DNA of 64,000 nucleotides, taken from the NCBI GenBank assembly GCA_035772405.1, contig JAYKKM010000005.1, positions 3,557,001 to 3,621,000 of the forward strand. Direction: 5' to 3'. Shown here one piece after another: positions 43,701-55,700 of this stretch. Within the stretch, counting starts at the first letter, position 1. Each line of letters begins with the position of its first letter. The translations under genes and the position numbers were made by a program. The notes under the pieces were generated by a model that had not been told where the DNA came from, did not search any database, and was given only the letters and a program-made list of their open reading frames with translations. The stretch comes from Chrysogorgia sp. JL179-B06. Its lineage: Eukaryota; Cnidaria; Anthozoa; Scleralcyonacea; Chrysogorgiidae.

Positions 43701-46700
43701 ATAGACGAAAATTGATTTCACTTACATGAAAGCTCAGCTTTAAAATGCTCTTATCTAGACAACGGCAAATGATTAGAAAGTTGAAATGGATTCTTTATTC
43801 CTCTTAACATACATTTGAAAGAAGAAGAATATGGAAGAGCCATGCCCACCTCCATAAACAAGTGTTTTTAAATGAAAGAATGGGAAATAGTTTTTTCTAA
43901 TCTTTTAGTTTTAGAGAAATTTGTATTTGTATATCGTATTTTTGGTAAATTGAACACCGCCATTTTTGTTCTCTAAATATAGACTGGATCTAGCAACTAT
44001 TGTTTGGAGGCTGTGAATAAATAAAGCCGGAAGTAGCTCGTTGCGGCCATCTTGAAGGGACCACGCTATATAGTTTTACTATAGGTGACAGAGACTATCT
44101 GTTTCTGATCTTTTAAGATGCTAAAATGAATCAGTTGTCGATGGTTTTCCCGTAATTTAGAACACATACTATTGCTCCATTACGGTAACTACGAACCCGG
44201 GAATATTTCGCAGCGGCCATATTGGAGTGACCACCATGGTCACTCCAATATGGCCGCCACGCGCTATGGAACCGTAGTTTGTGTTCTATATTATGGGAAA
44301 ATCTTGGACAACTGATTTATTTTTGCATCTTAAAAGATCAGAGACACAGCATCTGTCGCCTATGCAATTTTCCCTTTCGTAAACGGTCGTTACCATCCCG
44401 AAGCGTCGTTACCATCCCAGCTCTCATAGAATGTTGGGTAGGGGAGTGAAATTCCTCGTGGTCCCAAGGTTCCCGCATACTTTATTTCGCGGCTCCTCGT
44501 GTTCTTTCATAATATTTCTATCTAAAAAGCGAACAAGCATCTATATGGCGAGTTCTTTGAAAAAAAAATTTTTTTAACAAACCCGAAACAATCAAGAGGT
44601 AGATTTGGAGCAAGTCTATGAAATAGTGTCCAAGTTGTCTAACGTTTCGAGTGGCCCTTCGTCAGAGAGTGAAACGTAAAGTGAAATAATAACTGATAAA
44701 TATATTTTGTCAGTCCACAAACATATTTTGTTGCGATTGATATTTCGAAATCCCGAATCCTCGAGTATCTCATAATATACGTTGACTATCGATCACAATT
44801 GTCATGCCATGTGTAATTTCTTCTGCATGAACGCTCTTCTCCCATATACTAAATACTAAATATTTACATATTTTGAATTTCACGACAAACATGTCACCGC
44901 ACCAAACAAAGTATACGGGAACCTTGGGACCACGAGGAATTTCACTCCGCTTACCCAGCTTTCTATGAGAGATGAGATGGTAACGACCGTTTACGAAAGG
45001 GAAAATTGCGTCGCCTATAGTAAAACTATATAACGTGGTCCCTTCAAGATGGCCGCCACGAGCTACTTCCGGCTTCATTTTCTGAACAATAGAGTCTTTA
45101 TTTAGAGATCAGTGTAGAAACACTATGTAAAGAAATAATGTGAATAGAAATCCTGTACAAAGACTAAAATAATGCTATTTTCATGCTATTGTGAAGGGTT
45201 TTCTATCACTCTATGACGTCAAACATAAAAAGGAGCGACCGCATTCGCCCGCAATCAGAACAAAAATGGCGTCCTTCAATTTACCAAAAATACAATAAAC
45301 AAAACGAAATTTCTCAAACTAAAAAGATTAGAAGAAAACTGATGCCAATTCTTATGTGGCCTTTGCACAAAACGTTAGACTTCCAATTCTCTATTTTGGC
45401 AGTACACAATAGTTTTTCTTTTATCTTAAACCTATTTTATGTATATCTTACAATACAATTGGTTCTAAAAGTAAATATAAAATAATTATAGAATTCAAAC
45501 TACCGTTATTAAAGACTTATTAACCGAGTGCGAGGTCTGTACGGTAAAGTATTTGCCTGAGGTCTGTGCGAAAAATCCGAAGGCAAATACTTTACCGTAC
45601 AGACCAAGCAAACGAGGTTAATAAGACATTTATTATATGGCTTTTGGTTCACTTTGTTCTCTGTTTTTAACGTTGTGTTTGTCTTCAGATGTTGCCGTTT
45701 ACCTTACTCTGACGGCTTGTTGATTTCGCTTCATGTTTACACGCGTTACTGGTCGTTAGGCATTCATTTTGTTCACTTATAGATAAACAGCTTTCAAGAA
45801 AAGCAGCACTAATGTTCCAGGACGTGTTATTGTTTGAACTTTTTCAACGAACATACTCAAATCCTCTTTTATTTTCATCTAAATCAACTCAGAAATTTTC
45901 TCTCAGGGAGGGCAATACGCTTTTTTCCGGACCTCTCGCGAACCAATCAGCGTGCGCCATCTTTCTTAGCCATATAATAAAGTACGATTACTAATGGGGC
46001 TAAACGTTTATATTATTTTCAATTCAACGTGATTTATATTTGATTTCAATTGATTATATAATTTAACATAAATTGATTGATAATGATGTGAATTACCAAC
46101 CGTGTGATAAATATTGTACATGGTACCGTAATGAAATACAGGCTGAACTTCATATATATGAACCACAGCATGAAGGAAGAACTGATGACTTGGCAACCTT
46201 ACTGGATGAACAACCTGAACAAGCCTCACAGCTGGGGTAAGTATTTAATTGATATTTTAAGAATACTAAAGCTCCTCTCTCCCTGTCGTCCACCGCGCGC
46301 CTCCGATTTTCCTCGATCCACTCCCCGCGCGCTTCCCCATTTTGCCCGCACGTCTGTCTCTAATAAACACTATAATAAAAATAAGCCTTTGCGGAGGAGA
46401 GAGCTCAAGCTCTAACAACTGAATAATGTTGGTAAATAAGGGTCTGTATTGAATTCAAGGCAACTTCAAATAACCTTTTAGCTACTGTACAACATGTATA
46501 CATTACGAACTGTATATTTGTTAACAGAGTAACCTTTTAGCTACTGTACAACATGTATACATTAGGAACTGTGTATTTGTTAACAGAGTAACCTTTTAGC
46601 TACTATACAACATGTATACATTAGGAATTGTGTATTTGTTAACAGAGTAACCTTTTAGCTACTGTACAACATGTATATATTATGAACTGTGTATTTGTTA

Positions 46701-49700
46701 ACAGACTAACCTTGTAGCTACTATAGAACATGCATGCATTAGGAACTGTGTATTCGTTAACAGAGTAACCTTTTAGCTACTATACAACATGTATACATTA
46801 GGAACTGTGTATTTGTTAACAGAGTAACCTTTTAGCTACTATACAACATGTATACATTAGGAGCTGTGTATTTGTTAACGGAGTAACCTTGTAGCTACTA
46901 TACAACATGTATGCATTAGGAACTGTATATTTGTTAACGGAGTAACCTTGTAGCTACTGTACAACATGTACGCATTAGGAACTGTGTATTCGTTAACGGA
47001 GTAACCTTTTAGCTACTATACAACATGTATAATTTAGGAACTGTGTATTCGTTAACCGAGTAACCTTTTAGCTACTATAACAACATGTAGGCATTAGGAA
47101 CTGTATATTTGTTAACAGAGTAACCTTGTAGCTACTATACAACATGTATACATTAGGAACTGTGTATTTGTTAACAGAGTAACCTTTTAGCTACTGTACA
47201 ACATGTATGTATTAGGAACTGTGTATTTGTTAACAGAGTAACCTTTTAGCTACTTACTGTACAACATGTACGCATTACGAACTTTGTATTCGTTAACCGA
47301 GTAACCTTTTAGCTACTATACAACATGTATGTATTAGGAACTGTGTATTTGTTAACAGAGTAACCTTTTTGCTACTGTACAACATGTACGCATTAGGAAT
47401 TGTGTATTTGTTAACAGAGTAACCTTTTAGCTACTATACAACATGCATACGCATTAGCTACGTTTAGCTACAAAACAACATGCACATGCATAATGCATAC
47501 GCATTAGGAACTGTATATTTGTTAACAGAGTAACCTTTTTGCTACTATACAACATGTATACATTAGGAACTGTATATTTGTTAACAGAGTAACCTTTTTG
47601 CTACTATACAACATGTATGTATTAGGAACTGTGTATTTGTTAACAGAGTAACCTTGTACTGTAGCTACTGTACAACATGTATGCATTAGGAGCTGTGTGT
47701 TCGTTAACAGAGTAACCTTTTAGCTACTATACAACATGTATGCATTAAGAACTGTGTATTTGTTAACGGAGTAACCTTTTAGCTACTATACAACATGTAT
47801 GCATTAGGAACTGTGTATTCGTTAACAGAGTACTTTTAGCTACTATACAACATGTATGCATTAGGAACTTTGTATTCGTTAACAGAGTAACCTTTTAGCT
47901 ACTATAACAACATGTATGCATTAGGAACTGTGTATTTGTTAACGGAGTAACCTTTTAGCTACTATACAACATGTATGCATTAGGAACTGTGTATTTGTTA
48001 ACAGAGTAACCTTTTAGCTACTATACAACATGTATGCATTAGGAACTGTGTATTTGTTAACAGAGTAACCTTGTAGCTACTGTACAACATGTATGCATTA
48101 GGAGCTGTGTGTTTGTTAACGGAGTAACCTTGTAGCTACTATACAACATGTATGCATTAGGAACTGTGTATTTGTTAACAGAGTAACCTTTTAGCTACTA
48201 TACAACATGCATACGCATTAGCTACTTTTAGCTACTATACAACATGCACATGCATAATGCATACGCATTAGGAACTGTGTATTTGTTAACAGAGTAACCT
48301 TGTAGCTACTGTACAACATGCATACGCATTAGGAACTGTGTATTCGTTAACAGAGTAACCTTGTAGCTACTGTACAACACGTATGCATTAGGAACTGTGT
48401 ATTTGTTAACAGAGTAACATTTTGTATCTACTGGAACGGTAGACCGGCGCTATGTTATTGAATTTAGTATTTGTTTGCTTGCTTGTCTGTTTATCGAACA
48501 CAGCAGCCCAAGCTTACATTGTGAGAAATCGAGAATTAATTTCCTCATGTCGATGGTATTTCTTATTTAACCATACGTCGATCATGTGTGTGATTACCAG
48601 CGCCATATTTATACTTACCCGTTTGGATGGTTGGGTGACAAGCAGACCGACTGGTTGATGCTGGCAGATGCTGGCTGATGTGATCCTTGTGCTTGGAGTA
48701 GGATCAGGTTGACTGAGCCTGTTGGTCCCGATCACCAGTCGGGTTAGTTTGTGATAACACAAGAACTGATGGAATTGATATTTTCTTTCCTATTCTTTCT
48801 TGCCTCTCTCTTTTCTTAAGGGTGGGATGGTGGGTGAGAATTTAGCTTGAATGTACTTCGCGTCCAGCGTTTATCTCGTCGGCCTACGGGCCTTGCGCTG
48901 CGTGACGTCAGGCCACATACTCCGCATTCTGCCTTGAGGCGCAAGCATGTGTATCTCTTTGGTTTAACCTAATACATAACCACATTATATGAAAAATTTA
49001 ACTACTTAATCAAATTTCCAACAATTAAAAAAAATTATGCATTTGTAATCATGTTTTAAAATTGTGGAGATTTAATTTCACTTGTACCTTAGAAATTGAC
49101 AACTTTTCAGGCTACGCGTCAAATTCCAGAGGATATGTCTAAAAGGGATGACTCAAAAGGACCTTTCTGTTTTTGTCCTGTCTTTATTTCTCGTTAGGTT
49201 AGGGTTACGATTAGAATAGTTATTGAAAATGTGAAAGTCTTTTTGAGTCTTCCCTTTTAGTCATGACCAATTCCAGAAGCCACATGTACGCACTGCGTAC
49301 CTATTTTTAGACATTCAACTGGTCTTTGACATGTGAACGACTTCTTGCACTGAATAATACAGTTGTTGTCTGAATTTGTACAATCTTTATATAATTCTGT
49401 TTTTAAATTGTAGGTTTGTCACTGGAGTAATTGATCGAGAAAGAGTACCTTCGTTTGAACGTCTGTTGTGGAGAGCTTGTCGTGGAAATGTTTTCTTTAA
49501 GCAAGCAGAGATTGAAACTCCTTTGGAAGATCCAGTGACTGGTTTTATCATCCATAAGTGCGTGTTTATTGTGTTCTTCCAAGGCGAGCAGCTAAAATCA
49601 AGAGTTAAAAAGATTTGTGATGGGTTAGTGAAACATATTTTGTTGTTTTTGGAATAATGTACTCTGCAACACCTCAGTCTGCACTTGATTTCCCTTGTGA

Positions 49701-52700
49701 AACTGATGATGAAATAAAGCTCTGTGCAAAATGTTTTGATTAAGGTGAAAGATGTATTTTTCTATCAGTTTTCTAGATCTTCTAAAGGTGCAGATGCTGC
49801 CTCTGAGCGGAATTTAACATTTCGTTGCAGCGGATCCTGGGATTGTTTAGAAAATTAAACCATTTTGAAAATATGATTTGCATAATGTCAAGTTGTATAG
49901 CTGTGTGAAGTTGATAGTCCAGGTTGTTGTAGTCTTGAGAAAGACTATTGTTGGTGACCATGAACAATAGTCTTTCTCAAGACTACAACAACCTGGACGA
50001 TCAACTTTACACATCTAATGATACTCCTAGGTTCAAACCATTTACTTTGTCAAGTTGTATAGTTGAAGAATTTACTCGCATAAATAATAATTCTCTTCCT
50101 TGTTTTACCAACAACGAATCCTGTGAGAATAACTGACTGCAGGTTTGAAATGAACGTAAAGAGCAGTTTGTGCTCTAAAGATTTTGAGCAAATTCAGGGA
50201 TGGTGCATGCTGCAAAAATATATCCTCTTGATAGAAGGCGGTATGCACTCCGTACTAGGCCATTTTCTTTGTTCAGCTATTGACTAACTTGGCGGTCGAG
50301 AGAAATTGTGGGGCCCTGGTCAAAACATATTTGTGGGCCCTCCCCCGGCGCGGATATGTTGGAAAAAATCCTCATCTTTGTCTTATTTGATCAAATATTA
50401 ATTGTGCTACAAGTTTACAACTACAAACTCCGCACCGCGTGGCGGACAAAAAACTCCCCATGTTAGCGATAAAGCGACCAAGGGCCCCTGTGGCATTTAT
50501 AAGCCATAAAGGGCCCCATGACACTGATTGCAGTGATAAAGGGCCCGCATGAGTCCACGACAACGATAAGGCCATTAGAGAATCAATGAAATGTAATGAT
50601 TAATGCTAAAACTTCAGTTGTTAATTATTACAGAACTGAATTTATCGGGGGTGCTGTTTCAGGCAGTTCTTTAACATGGTTTGAAAACTCTCAAATATTA
50701 AAGGAATTGAAGAATTTAGTTTTTATTTTATTACTTAGATTTCGTGCCACCATGTATCCATGTCCAGACACAACTCAAGAAAGGCGAGATATGTCAATTG
50801 GAGTTATGACCAGGATTGAAGACCTTCAAACTGTAAGATATTATCTTTTTAAGACATAACTATAGATTATTGGAAAACGTAATTGAGTTAAAGACAATGC
50901 TTTACTTCTTGGTTTACATGTATCTAAGTTAGTACAACTATTTATTACAGTGTATCACAAGAGTTTTGTTGCGTAAAGCCTCTGGTTGTCAAAATCTATA
51001 TTTTCACATGTGAAAATGCGATACGTTCAATCAAAATCGCATACAGACTTTTCACATGTGAAAATGCGATACGTCCAATCAAAATTGCGTACAGACTTTT
51101 CACATGTGAAAATGCGATATGTCCAATAAAACTCGCGTAAAGACTTGTCACATGTGAAATCTAACCAATGAAAACAAGAGAATAATTTAAGAGCCAATCA
51201 GGTAACGCTTACGCGAAAAAGCGCGCGAAAAATAGTGCAGAGCCAGGCGTAGTTGTGTATGTAAAGAAGTGAGAGATGTAAGCCAATATATGTATTATTT
51301 ATCTCTTATACTTTTTATTATATGTCTTGGCTTGCGGTCTTAACGGAGCTTTTCTGCGAGGAAATGTGAAACATTTCATAGAGCCATCAGCCATATAATA
51401 TGAATGATTTTCCAAAGGATGGCGACTGATACATTTAACCACAATTCCTTGCGCGCAGTAATGAATCTCGCAGAAATTTCAGTAGATGGAGTTTAAAAAA
51501 TTACGAAAAAATTGAGGAAATGTGAGAAATTTCAAAAAGCTATAATAAAAACCTTATTATCAAAGGTAATGTTAACCGGGACCATTGTCCTATAGCTAAA
51601 GTCTAGTTTGGTAACATGGAAAGTGCTTTGTACGGTTTGACATCGACTCATTGGTTGCGTCTTAAATTCACTTGCTCGTACCTCACTCATTTATCAACAA
51701 AAACAACTTGTGATTATATAACCTTATTTGTTTTCCGGTTCGTATCCTACCAAATCCTGCTTTCTGATTGGCTAACGAGCGGTCCGTATCGACATGCATA
51801 ACTTTAGTTTTAAATTTTAAATACGTTTTATAAGCCATAAAATATTCTAAAAACATTTGAAAATGAACTCAAACGAGATTGAACATATTGAAAGACATAT
51901 TTAAGTGAGTTTTTTTTATCCGAAAAGAGACTTAACTCTCAATTTCCTTTGACGAAGAAAAAGCACTGACTTTTTGTCCACTAGAAACACTGATGACGAT
52001 CAGGAAAAAGCCAGGATATTAGGGAAAAAATAAATAAATAATTTACCGTTTTGGTCGGTCCATATTGAGAAATACGTCTCAAAAACGTCCCTTGACCTGC
52101 GGGCTCGGGCCGTTTTTGAGCAGTAATCTATATATATACTGTAGGCTCACTGCAGCAATGTTATTATAACTCTAAGGATGTTGTGAATTTTGTATTATAT
52201 TTTACATTTACTAAATCATAATGCTTAATAATCTATCAATTTCCAACATTCTTTTTTGTAATTTATCAAACAAATTGTCATCTTACTCTTTCTTTTTATT
52301 TTTTAAGGTTTTGAATGAAACCCAGGATCACAGATACAGACTTTTGAGTACTGTTGCCAAGAGCATTAAAGATTGGTTTATCAAGGTATGCTACCAGAAA
52401 TTATAGTGTTTGTGTGATGTACAGTATTGGTCTTTTTGCAGCACTTTCGACTTACTCAAGTTAACCTACCCAACAAAAACTAAAAACTTTCATAGAAGGT
52501 GTAAGAATGAAGAATCACATAATAAAATAAATGATTTCCCAAAAGGCTAGGGCATGTGTAGAGACTGTTTCAAACTCATTGAAATTAACTAGTTTATCCA
52601 AAAACTTTCCCAATGACAGTCCGAAAAAGATGGCGACTGGTACATTTAACAACAATTCCTTGCGCGCAGCAATGAATCTCGCAGAAATACAAATCAAATA

Positions 52701-55700
52701 TCTAAAAAGGTTGGTGTACTGCTAAAATAGTGTGTACATGTAAGTAGTCTAACGTTTCAAGCGAAGGCCCTTCGTCAGAGAGTGAAGGGCCTTCGCTCGA
52801 AGGGCCTTCGCTCGAAGGGCCTTCGCTCGAAGGGCCTTCGCTCGAAGGGCCTTCGCTCGAAGGGCCTTCGCTCGAAGGGCCTTCGCTCGAAGGGCCTTCG
52901 CTCGAAGGGCCTTCGCTCGAAGGGCCTTCGCTCGAAGGGCCTTCGCTCGAAGGGCCTTCGCTCGAAGGGCCTTCGCTCGAAGGGCCTTCGCTCGAAGGGC
53001 CTTCGCTCGAAGGGCCTTCGCTCGAAGGGCCTTCGCTCGAAGGGCCTTCGCTCGAAGGGCCTTCGCTCGAAGGGCCTTCGCTCGAAGGGCCTTCGCTCGA
53101 AGGGCCTTCGCTCGAAGGGCCTTCGCTCGAAGGGCCTTCGCTCGAAGGGCCTTCGCTCGAAGGGCCTTCGCTCGAAGGGCCTTCGCTCGAAGGGCCTTCG
53201 CTCGAAGGGCCTTCGCTCGAAGGGCCTTCGCTCGAAGGGCCTTCGCTCGAAGGGCCTTCGCTCGAAGGGCCTTCGCTCGAAGGGCCTTCGCTCGAAGGGC
53301 CTTCGCTCGAAGGGCCTTCGCTCGAAGGGCCTTCGCTCGAAGGGCCTTCGCTCGAAGGGCCTTCGCTCGAAGGGCCTTCGCTCGAAGGGCCTTCGCTCGA
53401 AGGGCCTTCGCTCGAAGGGCCTTCGCTCGAAGGGCCTTCGCTCGAAGGGCCTTCGCTCGAAGGGCCTTCGCTCGAAGGGCCTTCGCTCGAAGGGCCTTCG
53501 CTCGAAGGGCCTTCGCTCGAAGGGCCTTCGCTCGAAGGGCCTTCGCTCGAAGGGCCTTCGCTCGAAGGGCCTTCGCTCGAAGGGCCTTCGCTCGAAGGGC
53601 CTTCGCTCGAAGGGCCTTCGCTCGAAGGGCCTTCGCTCGAAGGGCCTTCGCTCGAAGGGCCTTCGCTCGAAGGGCCTTCGCTCGAAGGGCCTTCGCTCGA
53701 AGGGCCTTCGCTCGAAGGGCCTTCGCTCGAAGGGCCTTCGCTCGAAGGGCCTTCGCTCGAAGGGCCTTCGCTCGAAGGGCCTTCGCTCGAAGGGCCTTCG
53801 CTCGAAGGGCCTTCGCTCGAAGGGCCTTCGCTCGAAGGGCCTTCGCTCGAAGGGCCTTCGCTCGAAGGGCCTTCGCTCGAAGGGCCTTCGCTCGAAGGGC
53901 CTTCGCTCGAAGGGCCTTCGCTCGAAGGGCCTTCGCTCGAAGGGCCTTCGCTCGAAGGGCCTTCGCTCGAAGGGCCTTCGCTCGAAGGGCCTTCGCTCGA
54001 AGGGCCTTCGCTCGAAGGGCCTTCGCTCGAAGGGCCTTCGCTCGAAGGGCCTTCGCTCGAAACGTTAGACAACTTACACGCTATTTCGGCAGTACACCAA
54101 CCTTTTTAGATATTTGGTTTGTATTTCTGGGCAATTTGTGAAACTTTGAAAACACGTGTTAAATTAAACCTTAATTTTACGAGGAACCATGTGATTACCT
54201 GTTAATCATAGAGGGCAAAATGTATTCATAAATAAGTTAGCTACGCACGTGAACAACATGAGGAAGCCAGCTAAATATCAAAACCAAGCGTGAAATACAA
54301 CTAACAATTCACTGAAAGTAAACGGTACATTACAACGAACTTTATTAAGTAAAACATCGACTTAAGAGATCAGGGGAGCTTGGATTTACAAGTAAAACAA
54401 CATAATAACTTAAGTATTTCCCACATGCGTCTCCACCAATCAGGTACAAGTAATTTTGCCCTGAATTTAGGAAAAATGCCCTCATTAACCAATCATATTC
54501 GAGTAATTTTGCCCTCTATATGATTATAGTACTATAATAAATGTTTGCAGAGCATGAATAAAGATAATTTGTACGTTGACAATAAAGTGTTAATCCACTC
54601 GCTATTTGATCATTGCAGGTCAGGAAGATTAAAGCTATCTATCATACAATGAACATGTTTAACCTGGACGTAACCCATAAATGTCTCATCGCCGAGTGCT
54701 GGTGTCCAGTCTCTGATTTAGACGCGATACAAGATGCTCTAAAACGAGGAACTGTATGTGGAATTATGTTTTATTTTATTAATCTATGTCTTTTTAAACT
54801 TGCTGCATATTTTCACTCTCACGGGAAACTTCTGTCCCTTAAGTATCATCATGTCAGGTAGAGCTACTAAACCCAATACAATTTGCGCAAAATTCCCATA
54901 GGGGAATTCAAAACAGTAAGGCTTTTTTTTAGATATATAACTGTGAAATAAATGGACCAAATTAAAAACGGAAGAAGTTACCTTCTACACATTAAAGGAC
55001 ACTGGCAAATAAATCACAATTTCAAGTTTTTATACTAATAAGATATACACGAGATTACATTTACAAAGTATAAAACAATGTAGCGTATTCAAGCAGGCTT
55101 TGTGTCCTCGTGTGGGAAACATAAGATGAATTATTATATGGATCAAGGTATTTTACCAGGAACCTAAACACTCATATAATCCATATTACGCCCGGCAACC
55201 GAGTGGCGTATTTTCGTATGTTACTCTTGCGAGTGTCATATCGACAAATCATGGTACTACACCCGCCTTTTGTTACTTTTGAATCATATCAGAGTTAGTA
55301 AATCGTCTATTCAACCATTATTGCTATGTTGTATTTTTATTTGTATTTTGGCAACCATAAATAACTACTTTTTATATTGAACTATATGACTTAGCTACTC
55401 GGAATATTGTAGTTTGGCGCTATGCAAATGCTAGCAAAGCATTTTAAAAGTTGAATAAACCATGTAAAAACGACGCCATTTTGTATATGATCGTGACGTC
55501 ATGTGCTGGGAAGTGTTGCATTTCGTACTTTTGTGCTAGTTATCGTAGGGCCATGTATTGCCTAGTTTATGTTGTAATAACGATTACTAAAATAACGTTG
55601 AGAAAAAGCTTAATTTCTTTGCATTTTCGCTAACACTGACATGTGACCGACAACCCTAACTCGCCTTTAATACGCATTACGAACATTTTTTCAACCTCAA

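Noticed and set aside
45213..45485. 90-codon Lys/Arg-rich open frame
   Set aside because: Low-complexity, AT-rich composition like the flanks, with no family features.
46468..48425. CRISPR-like array
   Set aside because: The units are contiguous 59-bp tandem copies without unique spacers, and the genome is eukaryotic.
52702..54072. Long open frames on both strands (over 400 codons of SSEGP or KGLRS repeats)
   Set aside because: They arise because the 15-bp repeat unit is a multiple of three and lacks stops in these frames. The array lies within an intron and is bracketed by inverted repeats, with no start context or splice support.
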